64,000 nucleotides of DNA from Paenibacillus sabuli (GTDB lineage: Bacteria; Bacillota; Bacilli; Paenibacillales; Paenibacillaceae): NCBI RefSeq assembly GCF_014705605.1, contig NZ_JACXIZ010000010.1:62001-126000 (forward strand), read 5' to 3'. This document shows positions 44,964 through 54,835 of the stretch, piece by piece (position 1 is the first letter of the stretch; every line of letters begins with the position of its first letter). The position numbers and the translations under genes were made by a program. The notes beneath the pieces are model-generated. The model made no database searches. It had not been told where the DNA came from and saw only the letters and a list, made by a program, of their open reading frames with translations.

Positions 44964-45761
44964 TTGAAATATGCTGTAATCGACCGCGGAGACCCGCTTT
45001 CCAAGAAGCTGGCCGAACAATTCCATACCCTAGTCAGCAATAAAGGCTTGGTGCAAGACGATCAATCGCCCGAAATCGTCGTCTCGATCGGAGGAGACGG
45101 CACCTTGCTGCAGGCCTTCCATCTCTATATGAACCGGATGCACGACGTCGCCTTCGTCGGCGTGCATACCGGACACCTCGGATTCTATGCCGACTGGCAG
45201 GCCGAGGAGCTGGAGGAGCTCGCCGAGCTGATGACCAAGCACGAGCCGCAGCGCGTCCGCTATCCGCTCGCACAGATCGACCTGGACACCGCGGAGGGCG
45301 TATCGACCTATCTGGCGCTCAACGAATTCGCACTCAAGGGCGTGAACGGTACGCTGGTGGCCCAGATCAACATCAACGACGAGATGTTCGAGATGTTCCG
45401 CGGCGACGGCATCGTCATTTCGACGCCGACCGGCAGCACGGCCTACAATAAAAGCTTGGGCGGCGCCATCATTCACCCCTCGATCCCGTCGCTGCAGATC
45501 GCCGAGATCGCGTCGATCAACAATCGTGTATACCGAACGCTCGGCTCCTCGGTGCTGCTGCCGGAGCATCACCATTGCGATATCCTCTCCCGCAAGGAGC
45601 AGAAGCTGCTGCTGACGATCGATCACGTCAACATCGAGCGCGACGATATTCGCGCCATCCGCTGCAGCGTATCGGATTTGCGCGTGTGCTTCGCCCGCTA
45701 CCGCTCATTCCCGTTCTGGACGCGCGTGCGCGAGGCGTTCCTCGGCTACGATGTGAAATAG
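44964..45761 (+). CDS. nadK: NAD kinase
   Basis: A 265-residue enzyme that makes NADP from NAD. The signature GGDGT lies at 43-47 with catalytic D45, followed by VGVHTGHLGFYADW and the conserved TPTGSTAYNKSLGGAIIHP. TTG 44964 was chosen since GGAAGGAG lies nine bases before it and KYAVIDRGD matches the usual start of Bacillus-type enzymes. The gene is 76 bases after ylbJ. It has the short Gram-positive form without N-terminal extension. Confidence 0.96.
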   Translation: MKYAVIDRGDPLSKKLAEQFHTLVSNKGLVQDDQSPEIVVSIGGDGTLLQAFHLYMNRMHDVAFVGVHTGHLGFYADWQAEELEELAELMTKHEPQRVRYPLAQIDLDTAEGVSTYLALNEFALKGVNGTLVAQININDEMFEMFRGDGIVISTPTGSTAYNKSLGGAIIHPSIPSLQIAEIASINNRVYRTLGSSVLLPEHHHCDILSRKEQKLLLTIDHVNIERDDIRAIRCSVSDLRVCFARYRSFPFWTRVREAFLGYDVK

Positions 45762-45789
45762 CTGCTCATGCCGCTCTACCTTCCCAATC

Positions 45790-45829
45790 AAAAAAGCCAC
45801 CGCCTGCACTTGAAAGCGCAGGCGGTGGC
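45790..45829 (-). terminator. Terminator after the yutD-like gene
   Basis: GCCACCGCCTGC (45796-45807) pairs perfectly with GCAGGCGGTGGC (45818-45829). On the minus strand six T follow. It also separates the convergent nadK transcript. Confidence 0.93.
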
Positions 45830-45894
45830 TCATTCGCCTCATAATTACTGCATCTCGATTCGACATAATTTGCAAGTTGTGGCCTTACGCCTGA

Positions 45895-46980
45895 CTACTC
45901 GTCTTTTCCTTGCGCGCGATTCGCGGACACGGGCTCGCGCGCGTCTCGTGCATGCGTTCTGGACTTGTCCACTTGCGATTTATCTGTCCGCCCGTCCGCC
46001 GACGGTCTGTTTGCTTGTGCTGAAGCCCTGTCCGGGCGCGCCCCATGGTCCGCGCTCGGGCGCGATCCCCGATCCGTTCCCGGACGCGCTCCGCGTTCGC
46101 TGCGCGACGGCTTGTCCGGACGTCCCTGTCGCTCCCGCGGATGGCGCTCCGCGCGTTCCTGACGCTCCGGATGGAGTTGCGGCTTGTCCGCCCGCTCTTG
46201 ACGATCCGTCCCGGATGCAGGCGAGTCGCCTCTGCCGGCTGGATCGCGGTGCGAATTGTCCGTCGGTGTCCGGCTATGGGAGCGCTCTTCACGCTCGGGG
46301 CGATCGAGCCGTTCGGCACGTTCTCCACGTTCGGAGCGGCCATTGCGCTCGCCGCGTCCCGGGCGGTCGGCGCGATCCTGCCGGCCATTGCGATCAGAGC
46401 GCTCAGTACGCTCTTGCCGTCCGGATCGATCCGGACGTTCGCTGCGCCCCTGGCGGTCGGAGCGGACCGGACGCTGGTGACGTTCCGACTGATCCGAGCC
46501 ATCCCCATCCAGCGAGTCGCCGCGCTCCCGATGCTCGAGGCGCCCGGTGCGTTCGCTATGCGCTTGACGTTCCGGACCCGCTTCGCGCGCTGCCTGTTCT
46601 ACGCCCCTTGCCCCGGTCGACTGCTCGCCGCGCTCCGAGAGCTCGCCGGCTACCGCCCCTTCCTCCCGCACCGGCGCATCGTTAGTCTGCTCGCCGTCGC
46701 TTTTTTTGCCGAGCTGTTTGTGCAGGACGAAATAAGCGCAGCCGAAGTTACAGTATTCATTGATGTAATCCGCCATACTGGTGTACATGGTATCCTTATT
46801 CGCCTTCGGATGATTTTCACGAAAAAAACCTTTGAGCCGAAGCTGGCTGTAACCCCAGTCCCCGACGATATAGTCGTACTTGTCCAGTATATCGCTGTAG
46901 CGGCTGCGAAACACCTCGACGTTCCATCCGTTGCGATGCTCGTGCACGAGCTCATAGCTTCTGCCGCCGATCTGAATCAA
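45895..46980 (-). CDS. yutD: YutD-family protein with a long low-complexity charged tail
   Basis: Residues 1-92 are a complete YutD domain (IGGRSYELVHEHRNGWNVE, KYDYIVGDWGYSQLRLKGFF, YINEYCNFGCAYFVLHK). Residues 93-361 are a low-complexity tail made almost only of R, E, D, S, G, Q, H, P and N, with many short SER/DR/ER repeats. The Bacillus protein is about 100 residues, so the tail is an expansion of about 270. It should be disordered and perhaps RNA- or protein-binding. TTG 46980 follows AAGGAG by eight bases. It is 49 bases after lipA, the conserved Bacillus neighbour. Confidence 0.87.
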   Translation of the reverse strand: MIQIGGRSYELVHEHRNGWNVEVFRSRYSDILDKYDYIVGDWGYSQLRLKGFFRENHPKANKDTMYTSMADYINEYCNFGCAYFVLHKQLGKKSDGEQTNDAPVREEGAVAGELSERGEQSTGARGVEQAAREAGPERQAHSERTGRLEHRERGDSLDGDGSDQSERHQRPVRSDRQGRSERPDRSGRQERTERSDRNGRQDRADRPGRGERNGRSERGERAERLDRPEREERSHSRTPTDNSHRDPAGRGDSPASGTDRQERADKPQLHPERQERAERHPRERQGRPDKPSRSERGARPGTDRGSRPSADHGARPDRASAQANRPSADGRTDKSQVDKSRTHARDAREPVSANRAQGKDE

Positions 46981-47029
46981 GCTACCCACTCCTTTTTGGA
47001 ACACACCCTGTTCATTCGCCGCGCTTGCG

Positions 47030-47950
47030 TTAGTTCGTCGCCGCTTGCGCCTGGGCGGCAGACTTCGTCTGCTCGTGGGCGTGATACGAGCTGCGCACGA
47101 GCGGGCCCGATTCGACGTGGCTGAAGCCGCGTCGCAGCCCTTCTTCCTTGAGCGACGCGAATTCGTCGGGGTGCACATAGCGCTCGATCGCCAGATGATT
47201 CGGTGTCGGCTGCAGGTACTGTCCCAGCGTCAGAATATTGCAATCGACTGCACGCAGATCGTCCATCGCCGCGAGGATCTCCTCGCGCGTCTCGCCGACG
47301 CCGAGCATCATGCTCGACTTGGTCGGAATGCGCGGCTGCATCTCCTTGGCCCGGCGCAGCAGCTCCAGCGAGCGTGCATACTTCGCCTTGGCCCTCACCC
47401 GGTCAGAGAGGCGCTCGACGGTCTCGATATTGTGATTGAGAATATCCGGCTTGGCATCCATGACGATCTGGAGCGCATCGCGATTGCCCATGAAGTCGGG
47501 AATCAGCACCTCGACGCTGCACAGCGGCAGCTTGGCGCGAATGGCCTTGACCGTCTCGGCAAAAATCATGGCCCCGCCATCCTGCAGATCGTCGCGCGCC
47601 ACCGACGTCACGACACAATGATTAAGCCCCATCTGCTCGGCCGCCTCGGCCACGCGCTGCGGCTCCTGCAGATCGAGCTCCGTCGGCATGCCCGTGTTCA
47701 CCGCGCAGAAGCGGCAGGCGCGGGTGCAAATATCGCCGAGAATCATAAAAGTAGCGGTACGATTGGCCCAGCATTCGTAAATATTCGGACAGCGCGCCTC
47801 TTCGCACACGGTGTGCAGCGTCTTGGAGCGCATCATGTCTTTGATTTCCTTATAATGGCCGTCCGTCGTCAGCTTGATGCGAAGCCAGTCCGGTTTCGGC
47901 TGCTGCGACGCTTGCTTCGTTCCCATGGAAGGCATCCCTGCTTTCTTCAT
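47030..47950 (-). CDS. lipA: Lipoyl synthase
   Basis: A 306-residue radical SAM enzyme that inserts two sulfurs into octanoyl groups on lipoyl domains. The auxiliary cluster ligands are C49, C54 and C60 ([12 protein letters not shown]), the SAM cluster ligands C75, C79 and C82 (CTRACRFC), and the C-terminal RSSYHA supplies the serine ligand of the auxiliary cluster. ATG 47950 is preceded by GAGGGT; ATG 47926 is an alternative. A short Gln/Ala-rich tail ends the protein. It shares the divergent region with the M23 peptidase gene. Confidence 0.96.
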   Translation of the reverse strand: MKKAGMPSMGTKQASQQPKPDWLRIKLTTDGHYKEIKDMMRSKTLHTVCEEARCPNIYECWANRTATFMILGDICTRACRFCAVNTGMPTELDLQEPQRVAEAAEQMGLNHCVVTSVARDDLQDGGAMIFAETVKAIRAKLPLCSVEVLIPDFMGNRDALQIVMDAKPDILNHNIETVERLSDRVRAKAKYARSLELLRRAKEMQPRIPTKSSMMLGVGETREEILAAMDDLRAVDCNILTLGQYLQPTPNHLAIERYVHPDEFASLKEEGLRRGFSHVESGPLVRSSYHAHEQTKSAAQAQAATN

Positions 47951-47993
47951 AAAACAGACCCTCGTGCCCGTCTGCCTCATCATCATTGGTATC

Positions 47994-48021
47994 ATTATAA
48001 CATGAATCGGATAAATTCCAA
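47994..48021 (-). promoter_or_regulatory. SigmaA promoter of lipA-yutD
   Basis: Minus strand: -35 TTGGAA (48021-48016), 16-base spacer, perfect -10 TATAAT (47999-47994). It lies 44 bases before the lipA start. Confidence 0.7.
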
Positions 48022-48101
48022 TGATCTGCGAATGATAACGACACGGGAACAAAATGTGATGCATGTCCAACCATGTCCATTGATAAGGAGGGAGAGGTCG
48101 C

Positions 48102-49187
48102 GTGAAAAACGGACGACCGATCAGGCGGGCCGCGGCGGCCTTATTGCTGCTGCTCCTGATGCTGCCGGATGCAGCCGCAGCATACGAATCGCCTCTGCAA
48201 GGGGCGCAGGCGGCGCAAGCGACTCATGCGCCCCGAACCTCGCTTGCAGCGCAATCTGCCCCCGACCCGCAAGCCTTGATGCGCCAGCGGCGCGGGCTTT
48301 TTGAGGAAATGAGCGCTCTGACCGGCATCCCGTGGCATTATCTGGCCGCGATTGATCAGTACGAGCGCACCTTGACGCGAGCCAATTCCAAAACCAGGCC
48401 GGCGCCGCAGGGCGCCATCGCCATCGCCATCGCCCCGGAGCGCTGGGCCGGACCGCTGAATCCCGATCCGGAGGACAAGGAGACGGCCTCGCTGCGTCTA
48501 TTCGGCGGCATCGGCAGGGACGGCAACGGCGACGGGCTGGCGGATCGCGCGAGCGACGCCGATCTGCTCTATACCGTCGCCCGTCACCTGCTGAAGCACG
48601 GCACGTCGGAGCAGGACTTTGCCATCGGCCTGTGGGAGTACTACCACAACACGCGGGCGGTACAGCGCGTCCGGCAATTCGCCGCCATCTATGCGACCTA
48701 TGACAGGCTGGAGCTGTCGGAGCATGCCTTCCCGGTCCCGGTAGGCAGCAACTATTCCTATCGCAGCACGTGGGGGACGGCGCGCAGCTGGGGCGGATAC
48801 CGGATTCACGAGGGAACCGATATTTTTGCGCCATACGGCTTGCCGGTGCGCAGCACCTGCTACGGCATCGTCGAGATCAAGGGCTGGAACCGCTACGGCG
48901 GCTGGCGGATCGGCATTCGCGATCTGGATAATATCTATCATTACTACGCGCACTTGTCCGGGTATGACAAGACGCTGGAGATCGGCGAGGTCGTGAAGCC
49001 CGGCCAGATCGTCGGCTGGGTCGGCAGCTCCGGCTACGGCAAGCCCGGCACGCAGGGCAAATTTCCGCCGCATCTGCATTACGGCGTCTACCGCGACCGC
49101 GGCTTGACCGAGTGGGCCTTCGACCCCTATCCGATGCTGCATCAATGGGAGCAGGCCGAGCGCCGAGCGCGCAAAAGCAGCCGCTGA
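48102..49187 (+). CDS. M23-family peptidoglycan endopeptidase (YunA-like)
   Basis: A 361-residue exported protein with a signal peptide ([18 protein letters not shown]). The C-terminal LytM domain has the zinc ligands in HEGTD (near residue 236) and HLHYG, between which lie YYAHLSGY and [11 protein letters not shown]. The middle region (about 60-200) resembles the N-terminal domain of YunA of Bacillus, which also lies beside lipA. It should cleave cell-wall cross-links. GTG 48102 follows AAGGAGGGAG. Confidence 0.92.
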   Translation: MKNGRPIRRAAAALLLLLLMLPDAAAAYESPLQGAQAAQATHAPRTSLAAQSAPDPQALMRQRRGLFEEMSALTGIPWHYLAAIDQYERTLTRANSKTRPAPQGAIAIAIAPERWAGPLNPDPEDKETASLRLFGGIGRDGNGDGLADRASDADLLYTVARHLLKHGTSEQDFAIGLWEYYHNTRAVQRVRQFAAIYATYDRLELSEHAFPVPVGSNYSYRSTWGTARSWGGYRIHEGTDIFAPYGLPVRSTCYGIVEIKGWNRYGGWRIGIRDLDNIYHYYAHLSGYDKTLEIGEVVKPGQIVGWVGSSGYGKPGTQGKFPPHLHYGVYRDRGLTEWAFDPYPMLHQWEQAERRARKSSR

Positions 49188-49285
49188 ACGGCCGCCGAAC
49201 GGTCGCCGTGAGTGGCATGAGCTCGCGGACCCGGCGGCCGCTGCATCCGGCGCCATAATCGGGATCGTAGCGAATGCCGGCCGGA

Positions 49286-50269
49286 TCAGTTCGCGGGCGC
49301 AGGGAGCGCTTCATCCGGCGAACCCCCTGCCGCTCCCTCAGCGTTACTGTCCTGCTGCGAACCGCCATCGGGGAGCGGGAGCGCGATGCTGGGCGCGCCG
49401 CCGGCGCTGTCGCCGACCGGATTGCCCTTGTTGTCGTAATAGTACATCGGCACATCGCCCACGACGAGCAGATAGGAGATCGGAATCTCGGTCTCCACGA
49501 GCTGCGGCCGGGTGTCGAAGGGGATGTAGACGGCCACCTCGGCCCGGATGCGAATATAGACCTCGATCAGCATGTTGTTGATGCCGACCGCTTTTTGACG
49601 CGTATTGAGGTCGACCTGCGCCGCGCCGATCATCTCGAAGCGCACCGGGACACGAGGACCGAATGAGGCCAGAATCGCGCTGTCCAGCGCCTGCCCGATC
49701 GGCACATGCTCCGGCACATGATTAATTTCGTTCATCGTGCCTTGCACGGTCTGGATCGTCTGCGACGTGATCCGCATATGCTCATTGTAGTCGATCATGA
49801 AGCCGGACACCTTGCCTGCGTTGTCCATCTTCCAATTGATCAGCGCCTCGGCGTCGGATTTTTGCGCGACTTGCTCGCTAATGGAGCGATTGATTGCCTC
49901 CGTGGCGATCTGCTTGACCCGCAGCTGGGCGATATGCATGAGCGGCTCGCGCAGATTGCGCTCCACGAAGGCAAAAAACAGGACCGTGCCCAGTGCCAGC
50001 CCCAGCAGGGTAACAAGCAGCAGTTTGCGACGGGAGGACATGCGCGGCTGCCGCGGCGGCTTGCGGCTGCGCAGACGCGGCCCGGACCTCGCCTGGGGCC
50101 GGCTGAGCCACATCCGGGGGCGGCGCTGGGGCGAGTGCTTACGCATTCGAGGGCGGCTATGAGGCGCTTGCACGCGCATGCGGCGCGGGCGTTGCACTGC
50201 GGACAGACGCAGTCGCGGCAGCCTGAGCTGCAGCGGCTTGCGCCAGCGCCGTTGCTTCCATCCTGCCAT
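49286..50269 (-). CDS. yunB: YunB-like sporulation protein with Arg/Pro-rich N-terminus
   Basis: A 327-residue protein. After about 75 residues very rich in Arg and Pro (many PR and RR steps) comes a membrane helix (LLLVTLLGLALGTVLFFAF), then the YunB domain (VKQIATEAINRSI, IDYNEHMRITSQTIQTVQGTMNEI, IGQALDSAILASFGPRVPVRFEMIGAAQVD). yunB is sigmaE-dependent in Bacillus and needed for full sporulation. ATG 50269 follows AAGGAGGG by six bases, so the extension is translated. The Bacillus protein lacks it. A polar Gly/Ser/Asn-rich tail ends the protein. Confidence 0.9.
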   Translation of the reverse strand: MAGWKQRRWRKPLQLRLPRLRLSAVQRPRRMRVQAPHSRPRMRKHSPQRRPRMWLSRPQARSGPRLRSRKPPRQPRMSSRRKLLLVTLLGLALGTVLFFAFVERNLREPLMHIAQLRVKQIATEAINRSISEQVAQKSDAEALINWKMDNAGKVSGFMIDYNEHMRITSQTIQTVQGTMNEINHVPEHVPIGQALDSAILASFGPRVPVRFEMIGAAQVDLNTRQKAVGINNMLIEVYIRIRAEVAVYIPFDTRPQLVETEIPISYLLVVGDVPMYYYDNKGNPVGDSAGGAPSIALPLPDGGSQQDSNAEGAAGGSPDEALPAPAN

Positions 50270-50405
50270 CGTGGTCCCTCCTTGCCCGTAGCCGCGTTTG
50301 TTATTCAGCATATGCGGGCAAGTCCGCAAAAAGAAGGAAAGGGGCCGACCGTGCGGCTGACTTGCTCAGACACCAAGCCCAATCCAACGGCTGACTCGAC
50401 AAAGC

Positions 50406-50589
50406 GCTAACGGTTGCCAGCGCGCTTAATTGGGCCAAAATCGGCCCATATGGAAGCTAACGGTTATCATTAAGCTTATTTCGCCAAAAACCCGCTTTTT
50501 CAGACGAATTCAATGAAATAAGCACCGTCATAACCGTTAAAAGTGAAATCGCACATTTTGAGGCGGATTAGCCGCTGTGACAACCGTTA
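50406..50589. repeat. TAACGGTTGCC-type intergenic palindromic repeat cluster A
   Basis: Three units. TAACGGTTGCCAGCGCGC begins the first at 50406-50431. The second is a long imperfect palindrome (about 50458-50539) with TAACGGTTAT and GCTTATTTC at one end and GAAATAAGC and ATAACCGTTA at the other. The third is an inverse half unit ending in ACAACCGTTA (about 50570-50589). The first unit is identical over 22 bases to one at 59315. A small hairpin AAGCCTTT/AAAGGCTT follows at 50624-50641. The region 50330-50729 holds no gene. Confidence 0.8.
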
Positions 50590-50729
50590 CGCCTTTAAAA
50601 CGGTCATCTACTTTCTATATTTCAAGCCTTTACAAAGGCTTACGCAAAAAGGGGGCAACTGCTGCTTGCGCGCAATCGCCCCGTCGTATAAGGTTAAGGG
50701 AACGGCGGAGCATGAAAGGAAGTCGAAAG

Positions 50730-51203
50730 ATGAACTTTGTGAGCCCGACGCAAGGCAACCTGTCGATGGAACAGGTGGTAACCGAATTACATCAGTATGT
50801 CAAACAGGCGCCCGACAATCAATATAAGCTGGTCATCGGCACCGATTCGCATACTACACGCACCTACACGATGATGGTCTCGGTCATCCTCGTGCACCGC
50901 ATCGGCCAAGGCGCCCGCTTCTTCTATCGCAAGACGCGCAATCGGCCGCTGATGGATCTGCGCCAGCGCATCTACCGCGAGACCGAGCTCAGCCTGGAGC
51001 TCGTCGACGCGCTCAACAAACGCGGCCTCAACGCCCTGACCGAAAAATTGCCGCTCGAGATCCACATCGACATCGGCCAGCAGGGCGATACGAAGGTGCT
51101 GATCAACGAAATCATGGGCTGGGTCACCTCGGTCGGTTACGAGGCGCGCATCAAGCCGCTGTCGTACGGCGCCAGCTCGGTGGCGGACCGCTTTGCGGAA
51201 TAA
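50730..51203 (+). CDS. YkuK-like RNase H-fold protein (DUF458)
   Basis: A 157-residue protein of the DUF458/YkuK family, an RNase H-like fold. Conserved pieces are NFVSPTQGNLSMEQV at the start, LVIGTDSHT with the first acidic residue of the predicted active site, and IHIDIGQQGDTKVLINEIMGWV. A nuclease role is predicted but unproven. ATG 50730 follows AAAGGAAG by seven bases. It is a monocistronic unit ended by a strong terminator. Confidence 0.9.
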   Translation: MNFVSPTQGNLSMEQVVTELHQYVKQAPDNQYKLVIGTDSHTTRTYTMMVSVILVHRIGQGARFFYRKTRNRPLMDLRQRIYRETELSLELVDALNKRGLNALTEKLPLEIHIDIGQQGDTKVLINEIMGWVTSVGYEARIKPLSYGASSVADRFAE

Positions 51204-51226
51204 TGGTCTTCAGTTTTTCCTGTCCT

Positions 51227-51271
51227 TCAGTCCGGGCGGCGTTCACGCCGCTGCGGACTGAGGGACTTTTT
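51227..51271 (+). terminator. Terminator after the ykuK-like gene
   Basis: TCAGTCCG (51227-51234) pairs with CGGACTGA (51254-51261), with inner CGGCG/CGCCG around TTCA, followed by five T (51267-51271). Confidence 0.9.
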
Positions 51272-51358
51272 GTCGCCTGCGCACCTGCTCAGCGGTCCGG
51301 ATGAGGGCCGCGCTCTGCGCGCGCCTTCTGCGCCTCTGTAGACCATCGCCTCTGTCAC

Positions 51359-52222
51359 CTACGTCTCTGCAACCTGCGCCTCTGCCGCAGCCACCGTATG
51401 CTCCAGCAGCTTGGCGATCGTGACCGGACCGACGCCCCCGGGCACGGGCGTGATCGCGCCTGCGCGCGCCGCGCAGGCGGCATAGTCGACGTCGCCGACA
51501 TTGCCGGGATTGTAGCCGGCGTCGAGCACGGCCGCGCCGGGCTTGATCCAGCTCCCCTGCACGAAGCGCGGCCGGCCGACCGCAGCGACGACGATGTCGG
51601 CCATGCCCACGTGCCGCTCCAGTTCGGACGTATGCGAGTGGCAGACGGTGACCGTGGCATTGCGCTCCAGCAGCAGCATGGCGGCCGGCTTGCCGAGGAT
51701 CGGACTGCGCCCGATGACGACGGCGTGGCGGCCCCGCAGGTCAATGCGATAATGCTCCAGCAGGGCCATGATCGCCGCAGGCGTGCACGAAGGGTAGCGG
51801 GCGAATCCGAAGGCCGTCTGGCCGAAGCCGAGCGTCGTGACGCCGTCCACGTCCTTGAGCGGGGCGATCGCGTCGAACGCGCGGCGCTCGTCGATCTGCG
51901 GCGGCACCGGATGCTGCAGCAAGATGCCGTGCACCTGCGGGTCACGGTTCAACTGCGCGATGCACGCCAGCAGCTCCTCCGTCGTCGTCTGCGCGTCCAG
52001 CCGCACGATGCGCGAGGCCATTGCCGCCTTGCGGCAGGCATTCGCCTTCATCCGTACATAGGTGGCCGAGGCCGGGTCGTCGCCGACGAGGATCGTCGCC
52101 AGCGTCGGCACGGTCCCTGTCGAGGCCAGCGCCTCCGCCCGCTCTTGCACACGCTGCCGCAACTCGGCGGCCAGGGCCGTTCCATCCAGAATCGTCGGCG
52201 TCTCGTTCTTGTTCATTCCCAT
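51359..52222 (-). CDS. folD: Bifunctional methylenetetrahydrofolate dehydrogenase/cyclohydrolase
   Basis: A 287-residue enzyme that interconverts methylene-, methenyl- and formyl-tetrahydrofolate using NADP. The catalytic tyrosine and lysine are in TYVRMKANAC, the active-site LQHPVPP and the KDVDGV loop are present, and the cofactor loop reads VIGRSPILGKPAAMLLL. TPVPGGVGPVT closes the protein. Start ATG 52222 lies four bases after GAGG; ATG 52216 has more typical spacing. The gene stands alone; 52223-52489 shows no further gene or clear element. Confidence 0.93.
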   Translation of the reverse strand: MGMNKNETPTILDGTALAAELRQRVQERAEALASTGTVPTLATILVGDDPASATYVRMKANACRKAAMASRIVRLDAQTTTEELLACIAQLNRDPQVHGILLQHPVPPQIDERRAFDAIAPLKDVDGVTTLGFGQTAFGFARYPSCTPAAIMALLEHYRIDLRGRHAVVIGRSPILGKPAAMLLLERNATVTVCHSHTSELERHVGMADIVVAAVGRPRFVQGSWIKPGAAVLDAGYNPGNVGDVDYAACAARAGAITPVPGGVGPVTIAKLLEHTVAAAEAQVAET

Positions 52223-52489
52223 CCATCCTCTCTGCACTTTGGAAGTGTACGTATACACAAAAAGAGGCAAAGGAGTCACGCTCCCTTACCTCTCGCCCAG
52301 GCGTACGGCATATGACGCTGCGCACGCTCCCCCATGGTCGCCCATGCTCCGCCAGTCGCGTGCCGCGGTACTGATGCCCCTATGGTAGCAAAATCCTGCC
52401 GCAATGTCTACGGTCTACGGCATCTGCGCCAGCCGAACCTCGAGATACGGCCGCTGCGCCGGATCGCCTTCGTTACGCCATTCCCCGCG

Positions 52490-54799
52490 TCAGCGCTCGC
52501 TCGCCCGGAATTGGCCCGGCGACATGCTGGCCAGCCGCTGAAAGACGCGATTCAGATTGCGCTCGGAATAGCCCACCTCCTGGGCGATGTCCTGGACGCT
52601 GCGCTCGGTGTCGCGCAGCAGCCGCTTCGCCTCCTCCACCTTGCAGGACATGACGAAGTCGACGAAGGCGATGCCCGCCTCCTTGCGGAACTGGCGGCTC
52701 AGGTAGGACGGACTCATGCCGACGAGCTCGGCGCATTCGGTCAGCGACACCGTCTCGCCGATGTTGTCCTTGACATGCTGCCATACCTTCTGTACGGCGG
52801 CGCGGCCGCTCAGCTTGCGGCTCTGGGCGAGAATATCGCCGTAGAGCGGGAACAGCACGTCGAGGAACCAGTCGACGATCTCGTCCATCGTCTGGCGGCT
52901 CTTGAGCTGCTCGAACCAGTTGTTCTCCATGATGTCCAGCAGGCCGATCCCCTGCGCCTCCAGCGAGCGGATGATCGAGGAGAGCAGCACGTGACAGCTC
53001 TGGTGTATGAGATTGTACGACTCGGTGACGCGGATCGCCTCGGCAAAAGCGTGCATCGCCGCCCGCGCGCCCTCCCCGTCGCCGCGCAGCAGCCGGTCCA
53101 GGAGCTCGCCCTCGAGCTCGCGCGGATAAGCGAAGAGCGGCTGCTTTTTGGGCGAATCGCCGTCGTAGTAATTGACCGAATTGCCGCTGCGGAACAGCCG
53201 GCACTGCAACGCCAGCAGCGCCTCGCGATAAGAGGCGGGCACCTGCAGCAGCCCCTCCTTCCAGCCGCCCGCCCCGATCGACACGGAGAAGGACATGTAT
53301 TGCTCCAACGCCTCGCACACCGCCTCGGCATAGCGGTGAATGGCCGCCGCCTGCGCGTCGCGCTCGGCCAGGTCGTCGTCGTGCAGCAGCACGATCGACT
53401 CCGCCTCGTCGCCGACGATGACCTCGCCCTGCAGCTGATGCTTGGCCAGCAGCTCCTTGGCCACGTTGGCGATGGCGAAGGCGACGACCGGCGCCTCCTC
53501 CGGCAGGAAGCGCGTCTCCTTGTACAGCTTCTCCGGCATGACGACCAGCGCGAGATAGCGGGCGCGCCCGATCAGCCCAAGCCGCTCCCGCTCCCGCTCG
53601 ATGTCGCGCGCCTGCGGGATCCGCCCCTTCACCAGCCGCGCCAGGAACTGCTCGCGCAGCGTCGGCTCCAGCTTGTGCAGATGGCGCCGCAGCGATTCGG
53701 ATTGCTCATGCATGTAGCTGAGGCATTCGGAGAGATAATCGAATTCATTGCCGCCGACCTCGGCATCGCGACGCGCGAATACGGTGCGGCCCTGGCGGAT
53801 GAGACGCTCGACCGGATTGTATACGACCCGGGAGCCGATGTACGAGAGCAGCCCGCCGAGCAACAGCACGATCGCCGTCGTATAGCCGATCATCGTCTTG
53901 ACCCAGCCGAGCTGGGCGGCGATGACCGCCTCCGGCACCATCGCGACGTAGAGCCGGTCCTGCACCGTACGCCGAAAGAAAACCAGCGTCTCCTCGCCTG
54001 ACGCGTCCTGCGCATGAATCAGCCCGGCGCTGCCCGGCGTCCCGGCAATCCGGGCGAAGACCGGGTCGCCGCTCAGATCGGTGCCCGGCAGCGACTTGTC
54101 GCTCGAATGAAACAGCACCTTGCGGGCCGCGTCCGCGATCAGGTAGCGCGCCTGCTCCTGCAGCACCGACTGGCCGCGCAGCTCGCGGGCCATGTCCGCC
54201 TCCTTGATCTGAATGATCACGGCGCCCTCGGCCGCGCCGGTGCGATGCACCGGCAGCAGCCGCACGAACGAGACGAGACCCTGCTTGCCCGCCTCGGGCA
54301 AGTATGTCCATCCGGCCGGGCGGCCGCCCGCCATGATCGCCGCGAGATCGCCGCGTAGCGGATAGCGCTCGCCCGGCACGTAGCCGTATTCGTTGGAGAG
54401 GACCAGATCCGACGCCGCATTGTAATAGATCAGCTCGTGCACGGCGGCGTGCGTATTTTTGCGAATCGTCATGCTGTCCAGCATGTCGCCGTGGTAGAGA
54501 TAATCGCGGTCAAAATCCGGCCTCAAAAACGAGTCGCGCACGAGCGCGCTGCTGGAAAACTGCAGCGAGCCGTACTCCACCGCCGCCAGCTGGTCCTCCA
54601 TCCGGGCCATCAGATCGCCCAGACCGGCCAGCTGCCGCGCCTTCAGTTCCTCGGTGAGCCGGGGCACGGAGAGCTGGTAGTAAGCGATGCCCGCCAGCAG
54701 GATCGGGATATAGATCAGCAGGCAGACGAGCCAGATCAGCTTGCGAAAATAGCCCGAGCGATTCGCCGGGACGCCGAACAAGCGGCGGCGCAGCTTCAT
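52490..54799 (-). CDS. Membrane-anchored AraC-family regulator
   Basis: A 769-residue regulator of the form common in Paenibacillus. A membrane helix near residue 20-42 is followed by an extracytoplasmic Cache-like sensor (about 45-290), a second helix (TTAIVLLLGGLLSYIGSRVV), a linker and a C-terminal AraC double helix-turn-helix (SLTECAELVGMSPSYLSRQFRKEAGIAFVDFV, then QDIAQEVGYSERNLNRVFQRLASMSPGQFR). It probably senses a sugar outside the cell and activates the adjacent genes. ATG 54799 was chosen because AAGGAGG lies eight bases upstream. Confidence 0.92.
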   Translation of the reverse strand: MKLRRRLFGVPANRSGYFRKLIWLVCLLIYIPILLAGIAYYQLSVPRLTEELKARQLAGLGDLMARMEDQLAAVEYGSLQFSSSALVRDSFLRPDFDRDYLYHGDMLDSMTIRKNTHAAVHELIYYNAASDLVLSNEYGYVPGERYPLRGDLAAIMAGGRPAGWTYLPEAGKQGLVSFVRLLPVHRTGAAEGAVIIQIKEADMARELRGQSVLQEQARYLIADAARKVLFHSSDKSLPGTDLSGDPVFARIAGTPGSAGLIHAQDASGEETLVFFRRTVQDRLYVAMVPEAVIAAQLGWVKTMIGYTTAIVLLLGGLLSYIGSRVVYNPVERLIRQGRTVFARRDAEVGGNEFDYLSECLSYMHEQSESLRRHLHKLEPTLREQFLARLVKGRIPQARDIERERERLGLIGRARYLALVVMPEKLYKETRFLPEEAPVVAFAIANVAKELLAKHQLQGEVIVGDEAESIVLLHDDDLAERDAQAAAIHRYAEAVCEALEQYMSFSVSIGAGGWKEGLLQVPASYREALLALQCRLFRSGNSVNYYDGDSPKKQPLFAYPRELEGELLDRLLRGDGEGARAAMHAFAEAIRVTESYNLIHQSCHVLLSSIIRSLEAQGIGLLDIMENNWFEQLKSRQTMDEIVDWFLDVLFPLYGDILAQSRKLSGRAAVQKVWQHVKDNIGETVSLTECAELVGMSPSYLSRQFRKEAGIAFVDFVMSCKVEEAKRLLRDTERSVQDIAQEVGYSERNLNRVFQRLASMSPGQFRASER

Positions 54800-54835
54800 G
54801 TTCATCTCCTCCTTGCCATTGATGCGGCGAGCGGG

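Noticed and set aside
45768-46685. Plus-strand open frames opposite the YutD tail
   Set aside because: They mirror the repeated codons of the tail and have no start signal or domain.
50406-50589. CRISPR array
   Set aside because: Repeats are palindromic, unequal in spacing and inverted relative to each other, and no cas gene is present.
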